From Balanoglossus misakiensis (Eukaryota > Hemichordata), in the NCBI GenBank assembly GCA_040954595.2, contig CM082589.2, positions 5,642,001 to 5,706,000 on the forward strand: a stretch of 64,000 nucleotides of DNA. Direction: 5' to 3'. The notes under the pieces are model-generated. The model did not search any database. It saw only the letters and a list, made by a program, of their open reading frames with translations, and had not been told where the DNA came from. Each line of letters starts with the position of its first letter. Position 1 is the first letter of the stretch. The position numbers and the translations under genes are program-made. Below are positions 10,983 to 25,565 of this stretch, one piece after another.

Positions 10983-13900
10983 AGAAATGCGAGGTTGTTT
11001 GACACAGAGCGAAGTGACATCTGAAAATCCAAACTTTCAAAACGAGGGAAAATGGCAAATACTGAAATAGAAAAAAAAGTCGTCATCGATAAACTCGAAG
11101 GGGGTCGATGGGTAGTCGTTATCATTTTTAATGGACGTTTTATATTATCTACATCAATTATGTAAGTTTCATAGGGCCATTAACGATTGATGGCAGGATT
11201 TCGAAAATGTCAGACAATGCATTTGCCGCGAGATAAGCCCCACGGAATGCCCGCGACTCGGATTTTAAGCGAGCTAAGAAATCCCCGTCAGCTATAAAGG
11301 GTGTCTTGTTTGGTCCATCTTCGACACTTGGTTGCCATGGCAAAAGATGTATGTTATGACCCAGTGAAATGTGGTCAAGTGATGTTCTGTGCGCATTGCG
11401 ACGAGAACGAGGCTTATAGTCTGCATTGAGGTTTTTGGAAAGCGGTGACGCCATCATGAATTTGGATAATTCAATCCTGTTCACCCGTTTCAGACTAGAG
11501 TCAACTCTATTCGTTCCATAAAATTCCCGTTACTGATACTTCGGTTTACTTTGTGTACAACGCTAAATAATGAACAGTCAAAATTGATAGTTTCTGTCAA
11601 AACTAGGCGTGTAACGTATACTCCGTTATTTTCCAGTTGGGTAGCCCGCGAGACCGGAGAGAAAACGACAAAGCCATGGGGCCGAAAATCACCGGGTCCC
11701 GGTGGTTGCGGCCACAATAATAGTCTTGCCAAAACGCTCAGGCCGCAGGGGGTTGCGTGTTCGTTCGTCGATAATTTCAGTGAATTACATACGGTGATGA
11801 AATCTCATCCATCAAACGATATTTTTGCATGTTAAATTTTTAACAATAGTGATGGCTGTTACGTCGAATGAGATGGGCATGCGCTGACTACACCGTCCGA
11901 TTTTTTGAAGTCGGCAGTTCGATCCAAAAGCGATCATCCAGTACAGATCAAAGTTTTCGGGGGAATGTCCTATAAAGTAGTTTCGAGATAGCCGCACATG
12001 TACGGGGAAAGAGTATAGAAATCATTCTTCTCTCAATGTGCGAGATTTCACGAGACCTGACAGACTTATCAACGACCAGAATCAAAGCATCATTTCTGCA
12101 ATGATACTAACGTAACACCGATAGTCATTTATACCACGACACGGTCCCTGATCACAATTTCTTTGGCGAGACGACAGAAGAGCGGTGTTTCAAGCTCCCG
12201 TACCGTAGCCTCGGCGTCACGGTGTGCGCGAGGCTCGCATGGTAATGCAAGCGATTAATCATTTCCACATGTATATCGGGGTCTATAATACAGTTTATTT
12301 TCCCCTTTTAAACACATACTGACTCGTATTTAATTATCCTAGCGGTTAGTTGCCCAGGCGACCAGAACCCGGGCTCGTCAATGTTGATGATGACGTATTG
12401 TATTCATTGTTGTTCACGTTTACTACCTACTGTATGCAAATTAGTTGGAACGGTGGTTGATTGATGGCTCGGAATGGGCTTCATATCAATTTTCATATTG
12501 AGACACATCACACGGCGAGGTAGAAATGGCGAGGAAAAACAAACCAGGCAGCGACAAACCAAAATTTGTCGGAAAATTTCGGATGACGTCACAACAACGA
12601 AAAAACTCATCCTAATTCCTGTCTTCTCAGTCAAGGCTTCCATGTTCGTGGGGAGTATAACAAATAAGAAAAATCTTATTTTTTGTCAAATACTGCTACA
12701 AAAACCAAAACACTGCGTAACTAAATGTCAGATAAATAACATATTATTGTGATTCCGCACATACGCCTAGAACTTGAAGACAGTGTTTTTACTATAGGTA
12801 TAGGGTCGTTGTACTTTAGAAGTTTCTTGCGACAACTGCGTGTTGTCAGCATGCGCAGTAGATGCGTTTCGGGACTGACTACCTGAACTTTGTGGCACTA
12901 TAGGGCAAAGCTGTATTAACCGCCATCTTGAAAACCGCGGTGACAGCGGAAAGCGTTTTTACTGTCTGTGGGGGTGTGGCCTCGAAAGAAACTGTCGCTG
13001 GTAGAGATATACATGTACATGTATCATGCACAGATTTCGTTCCATTCCGGGACAAAGGGAAGATAAGATCACACGTGGGCGTGTAGGTTGGCATTTGACA
13101 ATAATCTCTTCAGATGATTAATCCGAGAATTTTCAAAAAAAGACCATAACTTCAGCGTGGACATTTGTATTAAAGATTTTGGAGGTCACGTGGGATGACG
13201 TATAATATAGTGAGCCTCGGATGATGACAAGGGACGTAATTATTTTGTCAGAGCCACGGTAGATACAATTTTCGCCTTGATGGAATGACTCCTGGATAAG
13301 CATAATAAAAGATGGACAAACGACTGGGGTTATTAGCAGCGGGGAACTATTGGGATCCGAGGCAAATCGAAAGAGCGAGCGAAAGGAAGTGAAAAGAAAA
13401 GGGAGGCGTGGTCACCAACCGGTCTGCGCATTGTCAGAAAAGTCTCACGTATTTACTGAAGCTCCGCACCCTGTATTTTTTCAGCTGTTTTTTTTTTTTA
13501 TTTTTTTTTTTGAGTCACCGAGATAAACACGTTTGGGATCTTCCAGTTGAGGTATTAGCGCTACCACGGCGGGGAGCCTAAGCGCTCGTTATAATCCCTT
13601 TGTAATCTTTTGTTCGCTATTTGTTTTCCGATTTTTTCAAGACACAAGAAATAAAACAACACGGGCTCGACGTCTACCCGGTCACAGACGTCCATTGTCC
13701 CGGCAGATAACACCGATACATGCTGCATTGACTCTGACCTTGGAAGTTGTCGAGTATTGAGCGTAATTTCGCCCCCCCCCCCCCCCTCTCCATCCACCCC
13801 CGACACGCTCATGAAAGTAAAAAGCGATTCGGCTCACCAGGTTGACAACAGCAGTAATAACTTGCCCCATATACTACTCCGTGAAATGGGAATCGGATTT

Positions 13901-16247
13901 GAAATTTTATGGCAAAACGATCCCACAGAAAAGCACTGTTTATATGCACTCCAGAATACTCCCTTCAAAACATTATCATATTTCCGTCTACGATAATCTT
14001 TCCTTGTCGTAACTGTTAGCGCACTACGAAACTTCGTGTTATCTGCTATCATCACCAAAGATTAGTTTTCGAAGGTCTCGAGTTATTTCAATCGCCAAAT
14101 TCTCTTGTGATAAGAATAATCTGCATTAGTGGACGGGGAGAGAGTAATTGCCATTCCCAGAGTGACACAAGAAAAAATGTCTGACACACACGTGGTCGCC
14201 ATGACCAGCGGAACACACAGGTAATTGTTTACCCGTCACTCAAACCACGCCGAGTTGCACATCTTTTGGAGTGGAGGGCAGAAAATACCATTCCTTCGAT
14301 AGGCGACGCAGATAACTTCTTGATAAAATTGGTATTCATTACGATAAAGAATAGATTATTTATAAAAGCGGTTGGATTATCTGTGGCTATAGAAGCGCCC
14401 AACAAAGGCAGCGCGGAGACTACAATGGATTGTTTATTCAGGTGTTTTGTGAAAGGGGGAGGGCGAGTTCGTCCTGGCTGCATCGTGGGAGACTCTCACG
14501 CACGCTGTTCTTGTCAGAACCCGGCCACCTGATTTCCAGCTCTCGTCTTCCCAACACAACCTTTAATTGCGCCGCCGGAGAGAGTGACGCGCCCCCTAAT
14601 TTGTACAGAACGTCGTTTACGAATCGATTAACGGGAATGCTTGATTCAAAACGCGTGGCGCGGACGAGAGAGCTGGAGTCGAGACCCGGCTTCGTCCGCT
14701 AGACTGCCCCGGCTGGCCGCCCTCGCTCGCTCGCTCGCCACCCCAATCGCATAATAGGAGAGAGTGAGAGAACAAGCTGACAATAGAAGTCAAAGTCATA
14801 CCGAGGTATATGATGGTGTCATAGATGCTCCGGCACAATAACGGCCGTCGCATCATTTCCATTTAACGATGCATTGATACAGTCGCCATGACAACCCTTT
14901 TCACTGAATTCTTGCGCGGCTTCCACTTCACCCTCGAACACAACGACATCGTCACGGCCAGGGAAGCCCTATTGTACTCTGATTTCTCACCCAGACACTG
15001 CACTGTTCTCCATCTTTGTTCCGCATCTCTTTAGCCTATTCAAAAGTCTCGTCACCTTTAGGCGAATGGAATGATAACGCGATTGGCACTATAATTGGAA
15101 ATATTTGAAGTGTGTGCAGAATCTCTAAAATGATCATGCATGCACATTTGCCTTATTTATTTAGTAATTTCGCATATATTCTTCAATATTTGCTCATTTA
15201 CCCCATCAAACACTGATGATGCATTTAAAAATAATTTAAACCAGTGGTACAACTCTATAGCAGGACTGATCTGGACCGGATTTTGCCTCTTTTATTAATT
15301 GTATGTTTTCGGAGACGAGTAATCATTAACTGAAGTGGGGTTCGAGTATCTATGAAAATCTGCATGAAAATTCTAATCATAGATCTTTTGATATACTGAG
15401 TGGGCCAAAATCTCTGATGAAACCGGCAAGTAATTTGAGAGATTTTGTGCCCATTTCAACGACATCCAGTTAACCAAAAATCTTCAGGATCTACAAGGTC
15501 CACAGAAGCGCGGTACTTCTTGCGTCGTGACCATAATTGTTGATACTGTTATGTTTTCAATGTTCAGGTCACCCCAAGCCAGTTCTGAAATATCGTTTTC
15601 ATGCTTATACGGAGTTGTGGAAATCACCGACGAAAAACCCTGTAGGTGCATAGGGCAACTGTTAATTCGTTAATTTATAATTTCGTTGAGTTCTATTATG
15701 GGTGTTGGATGAAATGCGCGTTAATCTTCCTGAGTGTAGTCGGTAATTTGTTTGTTTTTGAGATTGCGAATCGCGACCTCGTATTGACTCGTTCGTGGGT
15801 CGTTATTTTCCAATCAAGATAACGATCGGTACGTCGTGTACGTTTAGAGTGGAGATCTGAGATCTGAGGCCGACAATCTCAGCCAAGAATAACGTGATTT
15901 TTTTATCATTATTGCTTTCACATTTCCATCAATATATAATGTAAGTGCCGTTGATGAGGAATGTGATTATTTTAGATATTGCATCGAAGACGTCGACGCG
16001 TTGGTGTGATCACGACAGGAAAACGAGATTTGGGAATCTTCGACAGTAGCGAGCAGACAGATTTAACACCTGATTGTTGACAAAATAGCGGAGTTGTGGG
16101 TATTCCCAGCTCACGATTCCTCTCATGTGCGTGGCGAAGATTTGGCAAATATAGATGCCGCCATCATGATGGAAATTAACACTGAAGTGAGAAAAATGGA
16201 CTTCCTACCATTTTCGTTTTATCGGAGGAAACACGCCCCGAAAGTGA

Positions 16248-16318
16248 TGACGTCAAGAAGGTGTCCCTTCAAAAGGACACAACCGAAACTGATGACGTCA
16301 AGGAATGTAGCGACGTCA
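16248..16318 (+). promoter_or_regulatory. Cluster of CRE-type sites
   Basis: Two perfect palindromic cAMP-response-type octamers TGACGTCA occur at 16248-16255 and 16293-16300, with a near match CGACGTCA at 16311-16318. The two full sites share flanks (GATGACGTCAAG). CREB/ATF factors bind this octamer. Binding here is inferred from the motif alone, and the target gene is unknown. Confidence 0.35.
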
Positions 16319-19300
16319 ACCCATGTGTCGCCAAAGCTGAAAAATCCGCGATTCACTAAAAAATAAACTTTATGAAGTTCACCCGGCCAGTGTGCACCCC
16401 CCCCCCCCCTGCGCGCGCATGTTTTAATTGATGGGCTGTCAGTAACCCGGATGCACCTGTGGCCGGTCTATCGTTGAAACAATGGGAATCTAATTGCGGT
16501 GATAATGGCAACAGAAAGATGTCAAATTTCCGGGAAAATGGTGATTTTATGCTTTGCGAATATATAACGCTACTAGCTGTCAATCACAAACAATTACTTC
16601 GTACGCGGTATTGTCCCCACATACACTAAACTTTTTTTTCTCCGCACAAAGGAAGATAGCGATGTATGGGCATGGCTGATGCGTTCTTTTATGTACAAAA
16701 TCCGTTTCCCTATTGTCTGCGTCGTTCTTCGGGGCACGGTGTGAAGTACAATAATGTACGGCCGGGCTTCAGTTGGAAGCTGGCCGTAAAATTGCAATTA
16801 GATCATGTCGACTGATCCATCAGGTGGTTCCGGGATATCTCGCACTGAGCGAGAGTTCTCGCATGCAGGTGTACGTGATCTCTGCGTCTTTTTTTAAATA
16901 AAAAAAAACTTCTCAGCAATGAATTTGCACGCGTTTGTCATAATTGCAAAATACATACAGCTGCGAGGTCGATTTGTGAAAGGGGATTTTCTGCCTCTAA
17001 TTTAGCGGAAAATTACTTCGACCGTCGCGAGTGTCGGCCATTGTCTGTTGGGCCGTGTCCCAAATTAGCAGGGCTTAGCGTTCTAGCTAAATTAGCCGTG
17101 AAATGGTCCAGCCAGGAGTGTCGTGTTTAGAAACATTAGTGTTTGAAAACCGGTACTTTGCTCGCCTTTGTTATTTTTTGGCGTTGTCCGGCGGTGGTGC
17201 GGTTTCTTTAAGACGCAACGCAGCATTTAGCCAATCAGAGAAACTGTCGCTCCGGGTCGGACCAGGGTCTATTGGCCAATATGGAATCAAGACTGTCCGG
17301 TGTTTTTATGTGACATCAAATATTTGCTAGAACGAACCCAAATAATCTTTACGAGTTTACCTTTGTTCAAAATTCATTTCTCGTCTTTCCTTATCTCTTT
17401 TGACGCATGTGCATCCGTTATGATGTGGCGGTCCTTTCATTGACAAATTATGTAGTGTGGTTGATTAAAACATGATGACAGATTTTGGATGCTGCTTGGG
17501 AAGAAAACTGGCAAAGGCCGGACGTCATTAAACAAACAAGGTGTGACAACTATACTTGTTTTTGATTTTGAAAACACATGAGCAAAATACGCTAATCTAA
17601 TTGAATTGACCCCAAAAACAAACAAACAATCAACCAACCAACCAACAAAGAAACAAACATTGTAAAACAATATTTTGTATGACTTTGTCACAATACGCCA
17701 ATTATAATTTTGGTTCTCATTGTACATCACACCTTTCGTGTGACAGCTAAACGCATCACCTTTGAAAAATAACCAGCACAATTGACAAAGAATTCAACGA
17801 TCATGTCGTTTTCACTGCAGCGTTTGTTCATGAATATTACAGTATGGTGATTTTATTTCCGTGGGTACACCAAAATGGCAACTCACATTTAACGCGATTA
17901 AAGTCACTTGTGCGGGCGGAGTGTCCGTAATGAGACCCCTGAGGTCAAGAATAGAATAGAATAGAATATCTACAGGTTCCCTGATACCGTGCATGCAGAT
18001 GCGGGGTTACCGCAACAAAAGTAAGTGCCCCACGAGGGCAATTATACAAATCAAACATTTGTAGAAGGTTAATAATAGCCGTTGAGTCTACTGAGCACAC
18101 CCCTGCCATTTTAGCACAGCTGGTCGGGTTACATTTTAATGGTGGCCCACGTACACTGCCACTGGACCGTTTGGGGGAAACCAATTGAATTTGGAGGCGG
18201 GTCAGTCAAATATGGGTGCCACCACTCAGGACCGAAACGGTTTTTATCGAAACAATACCGAAAGCGAATTAGTGAAGTGGCACGTCTTGTGAAAATCTTA
18301 CAAGAAACAGACGCTGGAAAGTAAAAAAAAAGTGCCGAGAAAGAAACTCCCCAAGATGCAGTACATCCATTTATAATTCGTTTACATAATATAGTTTTCC
18401 CTACCAGCAAGTGTTTGGTGCATAAATAGCATCAGCAGCCTTCTCGGAGACAAGAATAAAAATTGACAAGATGGCACAACAATTCTAACGCCTCTACACT
18501 GGACGGCCTAAACTGTATTTGTCCGTCCAACAGAGTTGCCATTGACCACGGTCATCCCACTTCAGCGACAGTGCAAATGGGTGGACAGACCGTGCACTGA
18601 CTTTCAACGCAGTCCATCTGCATAGCCACAGAAGCTGAGCATACGGACAAGCTTTTCCCACCTGCGATTTTTTCCTGTGTGATAATTTCTTGATCCCTCA
18701 AAGGAAATAAAATTGGATTGTAATCTTCGTGAGAAAGTCGATAATTTTGCTATTCGCTCGGGGAGAGGGGCCATTACTTGGAATTATACTGATATCATGG
18801 AGAACTCTACTGCCGCGTAGAGGCACCTGTGTTTACACGGAGATTTTCAATTTTGGTATTGTTTTAAGCTACTTAATCGGCCTAGGGGGTCCAATTAACA
18901 AGGGCAGCTGATTGTGGGTGATAATTATGCCCTTGTGGTCATGGAAACAAAAGGACACTCGACACCAGATGTGGCAAAATCTCTGTGAAACGCAGATGTT
19001 CGGGGCATGCTGAAGAATGGTGGAAGATTGTTGTGAGATGGGCGCAATTATCACCGTGTATATTACCTTGGTGTGAAGTTCGCGGGGAATTATACCCGAG
19101 TTGCAATCTCATTTAAATCAGATGTAGCGTTAACAGCCAAGACAGAGAACCGAACATCCAAAGCTGTCACCAGCGCCTAACTCTAAAACCGGCCATGGAC
19201 AGTCAGGGGGCGGACAGAGGGACGGACAGACAAACAGATAGACATCTGATCCGCCATCACTACAAAAAAACTCTTCCAATATTTTAACTTTACACAGTGA

Positions 19301-22248
19301 AAATTTTCTACACGAATTATTTGCTCTCTAGCGCCGGTTCTGAGACGGATAAAAAAAATCCCTGTTGGGCTGTTTGGTTTTCTCACGCAGTCTTTTGATC
19401 AATTCCTTTTTTCAAAGACAATCCCACTATAGAAAAAATGACTATTAAAATGCATTGTCGACAAACAATGCGTCAAACATTTGCTGATTATGTTTCGATT
19501 TCAAGAGGTTTTACCCGCTTTTGTTCGACAATGTACATTTATTGGTTTATCATTGATGTTTTTTTCATGGAACAATGATGTTACATTCGGCGTGTACTGA
19601 CTTTGGAATAAAAACCGGGCTGCGGTTATCTGCTAGAAATATACATTGCCATCATCGTCCCCCCCCTCACGATCAGCTAGGATTCATAGCATCATACAAT
19701 TGATCCTATAGGCTATGATCCTATGTCGATATAGGTTAAGTAAGGGTGTCGATTGGGTATTGTTGGTAAAATCTCGAAGAAACGCCGAACGCAGTAAACG
19801 ATGAACGCACCATAACATCCGGGACCCCCGCTCCAAAAGGGATGGAGATCTCGCCTGACCCCGGTTTCAGTGTCACGTCACGTGATTGCGCGTGATGAGA
19901 AGTTGTAAAAAAGATTTACCGTCGTGATTACACCGGGTGTAAACGACGTAAACTTGCAATGAATCTTGTTTTATCAGTTGTGCAAGTTTACGATCTTTGG
20001 ACTTGATTTATTGCATCGCCGTGTTGTATAACCAGGGCGCAGGGAAAAACAACGCGGACCAAGATTAAACCCAATATGTGGTTTACCTGTTGACTATAGA
20101 AACGTTCTCTGCAAATTTGAAGGTGTGGTCGCGCTCGTCGCATGTGCGCACAGCGTCCCTGTCTGACAAGTGTGTGTGTTTAGCAAACACTAGTCTCTTC
20201 TCTACATACCATCCATGTGTAACACCTTGCCTGAAAAGCGTCGATACTCTCTTTTATGACGGCGGGACAATGGAAAGATGGTTGTTAACAAAGATATCAA
20301 TGACCTGTAGTAGCCGTGAAGTGATGCACGACCTTCAAAGGCGACAGAATCTCTTCAAAAACACGGTGTCCATTCTTCACCTGGACACAAAAGACCCAAC
20401 AACAATGACTTGAATGCACACCCAAGAGACCTCACCAAGAAGCTCGCCAGATGGTGGAACTTGAAATTTCTTTTTTTTTCGCGCTTCTTTTTGTCTCTCT
20501 CCTGAAGTGTGAAAACAGTTTAATGAGAGGTGGCGTTCATTGTCGACAGAGAAACAAATAACGAGGAAGGCTCAGCGATTCGACCTTCTAATGGTTTGGC
20601 TTCACTGGTTTTTGCCAAAACACGCAGTATCCACGGTCTCTGAGTATATACTCATTATCCTGATTATAAACGCAGTGACTAGATATATAGTGTCTCCCCT
20701 GTCTGATATTTCGAACGAAGACACGGCGTTATGTCGGCGACAAGTGATAATCGCTTACGGGTTGTTCACGCCAGCCTGAGAATCGCTATCCTTTCGGAGG
20801 CGACTGCAGACGCCAGCAAGCCCTCCGCGCATCATGCAACACTTGGCAAACGGCTGGATGTCTGAACATCTACCAATTTACTAATAGAAGGGTTGTAGAC
20901 AGTATATTTTGTGTACACAACTTATTATGTGAACATGGAAGCAAAAGTGTCCCATTCTACAGCACAGCTCTGCGTTGGTACACGGCCACTGGTAAAAGCA
21001 TGTGAGCAGAAAATTGAGAAATTTAAAATAACTTATAATGACTACTAATGTCACACGTTACAGGCGACACACTTGACATTTGCGCACCTTCCGTGCGCAG
21101 GAACTACAAGATCTCCACGCAGTCACGACCGAGGAATCGCGTGTATGCAAATGACTGAAACGGACACCTGTTTCAATTACGGAGATAAGGGGGTTCAGCA
21201 ATTAAAACAGGGCGATAAGATGTTTCCACAGTGATACAAAATCAGTGGTTGTTGAGATAACGACGGTGTCTATTAGCGCACGTGTGTTTACATTTTCCAG
21301 TCGACTGTTTTGCCAGGAAACCATTGGCAGAGAGTGGGAGAGACCGACGTGATCACACCTAACAACGGATCACGCGGATGGTATAGAAGTCACCAAAACT
21401 GCACTGCAAATTATTAAATCTACACTCTGGTCCTAAGTGACAATACAATAATGATATAAAAATTCTTATTTCTATATAAATGACATCATCATTTGGCTAT
21501 TTCCGTAAAGGGGCTATATTGATCTGCTGGGTCTTAGCAATTTTCGGCACCTTTGTAAATACATGTACTGACTTAGAGAGAAAATGGATCAGAGTTGAAA
21601 TAAATTACGGATCTCGCTGCTAGCCTCGCTTGTTTGCGACCACGAGGCCGCGATGCTTGCATGTACCTGCGACTATGTTAATTTATACAAGCGCAGATAG
21701 CGGGCTATAAAACAACGGCGGCCAAGTCATAAAATCGTAAAACACGAATTCCCCATGACGTGCGTGTTCGCTATGTCATGAATGTTATATATCTAACCGT
21801 TATTTGTGAAAAGACGTACCAAGCAGATTTAATATATCTTTCGAAAAATTCTGCGTTTTCTTTATTTTTATCGATGATTAATATCACCTATATTAATCTT
21901 AGAATATCAGATATATACATGAACCACGGAACAGGAAGAGTATGGCCAAGATTGAGAGGCAGAACTTAAAAGTCGTCAATGAATCAGAGTGTAAAGGTCA
22001 AAGTTCGTGACATCATTACCCGCTGACAGACTGGATTGAAAGAATCTAGAATGTGGATGATAAAATGGGAAAATCAATCAACAGCCTGTAAAACTGATAG
22101 CCTTCGTAACAAGATACATATTTGACTTCATCGCAGCCTTTGTGCAGCAAGCCTATCGGATATCTCACGCACTAATACTACAACTGAAATAAGCCAAGCA
22201 ACAACACTGAGAACAGGTCATGCCGAGTTGATTTTGTGTGTGACAAAG

Positions 22249-22269
22249 ATATGATGATGATGGTGATGG

Positions 22270-22345
<76 letters not shown>

Positions 22346-22367
22346 TCAAAGTTCATCATCATCATCG

Positions 22368-22460
<93 letters not shown>
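22249..22460 (+). repeat. Face-to-face (GAT)n / (ATC)n inverted microsatellite
   Basis: A GAT/TGA tract occupies about 22251-22342. After a spacer of about 10 bp (TTTTTCAAAG) a TCA tract runs from 22353 to 22460 and ends in AACAACAACAAC. The second tract is the reverse complement of the first, so a strand can fold into a near-perfect hairpin with a stem of about 90 bp. The poly-Met and poly-Ser frames across it are artefacts. Confidence 0.95.
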
Positions 22461-25276
22461 ACAACAACAACAAGACCATCATCGTCGACGTCTGATCGTG
22501 CCTGATCGAAATACTACAGTTACTGTTCTATGCACCCAGAAGGCAGTCACCGTTCCTAATGGACGGGTTTAGTTGTAACTTTGTAAGTACGGCTAAAGAG
22601 CAAATATGCCCGCGGAATTTCCCACAAATGCATTTAAATGTCACCGACATCGAAACACGATTGTCTCCCTCTGTCAGATGCTTGACAGAAACACAAGTTA
22701 CCATGGTAATCCCTATGGAAGTCGCGGATGCATTTAAAGAAGGAAGACGAGTTTCAGCAGTGATTTTACATTGCGTTGCCAAGAAACGTGCTGGTTGTTT
22801 GGATTTGATGAAGAGACAACGCGGTTATTACGTCATCACCTGGACAGCCAATGATGTCATGACAAATACTAGTCAGAAATGCAGGCGCCTCCATCTCCTT
22901 CGCGAGGCCCAACCTTCTGCTCAGAGCAGCGTCCAGCTTCTAAAACAGAACACCCAAGAATAACGCTGGTATTACAGATTGACTGCGTAATCCTGCGTAA
23001 CACAATTTATCGATACAAGCTGAAATAGTTGGACCTTGGACCACAGGCAAAGAGCAAATCTTGACCCATGAACACATTTCGACGGGAATATGTATCCCGT
23101 CAGCTTCTCTGAAGAGACTGTGTCACTCGCCGTTTCACACTCAAAATGGACGAAAAATGTCCTATATTGTAGTCGTGAGTACTAGTAACTCTCGTACCCA
23201 CAGCCGTATAACTTGTCTCTTCAGAGACTGTGCTACCGCAGAAAGAAACCAAACGACAAAAAGGTGAAAAGTGAATATTTCCCCAACCCATATTCATGCC
23301 ATATAAAATCCAAATTTTGAGAGAATACCTGGACCATTGGTTGTTATGCAGTGATCAGGGACTGCAGATGCGAATTATGCCCGTTTTAAAACAAAACAGG
23401 GAAAACTTCGTATACCAGACTCAATCATTTACACAATTATAACAATCGAATCAACGGAACGACAATAAACAATGCGTGTTGACAGCACCGGTGCCCGCCT
23501 TACGTTGTTTTAACAGCGTGGCGCTCCACCGACATTCCGTTTCCCGAAGACGACTTTTCAATTACACGCAGCTATAAAATTTTCACTAAACCATGGAGTG
23601 TGTTGAATTAAATATCGCGTTTCCCTTCTTATGCAGAGGATTTGAAAAGATTTTCATCCGTATTATCAATAATACACGAAGAGAAGCATGCAGCGTCACA
23701 CTACATCCGCCAGAAATTTATCACGAAATTTCAGATAATTTTCGGGTCGCGACCATCCTACCGAAGTAGACGACATATTGTTGAATGCACTGATGTGAAA
23801 ATGACCATCGACCAGAAATGACCAGCAAAACAAAGCGGAGAAAAAAATAGTAACGACAAGAAACCGTATAATAACTCTCATATATGTCAGCTCAAATTGT
23901 ATTTATTGTCGTCGTGACAATCGTAGATAATATCGCAGTCCCGGCATATTATCCTAAGACATCGTGGATATCAAATTGTCATCATTTACAAATGGAACAT
24001 TTCCACGGCCCTTCAAACTAAGCCCGATTTGTCAAGATCGGGAGGGAAAAGAAAAGCTACTTTTGTCTGTCGCAGATTTGATAAAAAAATTAAGGTTGCG
24101 TAATTAAGATCGTTGCTAGGGTAACAGTGACTTCGTTCGCACTGAGCAAAAGTTAGCAAATCGCTGGCGTGGATGGCCGATGTGGACGTTGATAACAAAT
24201 TATACATTTTTTTCTGTCATTTATGTTCATTTTGGCGTAATGCAACTACATGTCGAATTGATGTTTCGGTCTAGGAGAAAATATACGTGTGTAGTGCGCG
24301 ATGTTCTCTGATAAAAAAAAACGTCGCCGGTGTACACAATTTGGTGCTTTCTATTTTATGGCGCAGTATTTGCTAAATGGGGCACACCGGATCTGCAATA
24401 TAGCCGAACGAAATGGACTTCCTGGTGAAAACCTTTGTTTGTCAGTAAACCATCTCTCGCAGCGAACGGATATGAAGTCTCCCCACGTTGGAAAAAATGA
24501 ATAATATTTACGCAGGGATCGTGTCAGTGGGAATTATAATTCTCATCTGCATATGAAAGGCGCAGTATGAGAAATGAATGACAGTTGCCTGGCAATTTTC
24601 TCGTTATTTATTCATATGCAAATAGCGATAATTTACCGCCACGCTCCGCTAATAGGGGGCTTCGTCAGCGATGTTTTGCAGGTGTGCGCTTCCAACGTGA
24701 GAACCCACTCCGAGAACGTCCACTATTGATCTACAAAACACGGCTTATTAGAAAAACATATCGTTTTAAAGCAAATTACACGTATTCAAAATCGCAAATG
24801 CAATATTCATATATGTGCTCCAGACAAAAAAGTATGAAACGGTCCTTGCGACAGTAAAATGTCTCAAGAATACAGTTGTTTAGGCCTATTAGATTTTTTT
24901 GGATAAAAAAGTTCAACGCGGCATACGTTGGCTTTTATTTACAATGAATGTACATTATCAGCTCTCCCCGTCGTTATTGATTTTTAATTTTTAGCGTGAA
25001 TATTTTTGTGGAGGTTTTGTCATATTAACAGACTTTATAAAATGCCGAATATTGATGTTTGGCGATACCCACATTCATCGGCGACTTATTTTTCACCCTT
25101 AATATCACGGTGAAAAAGCCTTTGAAATCAAATCGAATTTTAATGGGGAAACTGTACTCGATTGTCACATCCCAAAGGTTTGAATAAAAGGCTATCGGAC
25201 TCAATTCAACTCAACGCTCGGTGTTCTCCACTCTGTCTGTCATTTTTGTTCGAGAAATAAATAAATGCTGATATTT
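22461..25276. other. Gene-free stretch
   Basis: A 134-codon frame starts at 22559 on the plus strand but has no recognisable domain, and an equally open antisense frame overlaps it, so I do not call it. A GTTACCATGGTAA palindrome resembling an RFX X-box lies at about 22697. No transposon-like inverted repeats were noticed. Confidence 0.4.
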
Positions 25277-25565
25277 CATACATACATTATTTCATACATA
25301 CATACATACATACATACATACATACATACATACATACATACATACATACATACATACATACACACATACATACATACATACATACATACATACATACATA
25401 CATACATACATACATACATACATACATACATACATACATACATACATACATACATACATACAGGCCGGCAGATAGACAAAAGAAAGACACACACACGCAC
25501 AGACAGACAGACAGACACACACACACGCATAGACAGACACACATACATAAGCAGACAGACAAACA
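25277..25565 (+). repeat. (ATAC)n microsatellite with ACAG/ACAC tail
   Basis: An almost pure CATA tract of about 170-185 bp (to 25462, one CACA interruption) is followed at 25486-25565 by degenerate ACAGACAG and ACACAC units. The long YIHT peptides read from it are artefacts. Confidence 0.95.

Larger units (their letters stand above)
7716..22248. other. Long gene-free, mostly unique region
   Basis: I could not support any exon in these 14.5 kb. Transposon-like repeats are sparse compared with the right half. There are CT-rich tracts at 9136-9177 and 9602-9635, homopolymer G or C tracts at 10968-10982, 13772-13786 and about 16387-16399, and a T-rich tract at about 13491-13512. Scattered AT-rich homeodomain-type words (TAATTA, CAATCAA) and CRE and X-box-like words occur. 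This could be regulatory DNA of a developmental gene outside the window, but that is inference. Confidence 0.4.

Noticed and set aside
22165-22505. Poly-Met and poly-Ser proteins
   Set aside because: Artefacts of the GAT/ATC tracts. The same applies to the His/Ser/WMDG frames at 61.6-61.9 kb and the LFIY frame at 60.6-60.8 kb.
22559-22963. 134-codon plus-strand frame
   Set aside because: No known domain, a long antisense frame overlaps it, and there are no convincing splice or promoter signals.
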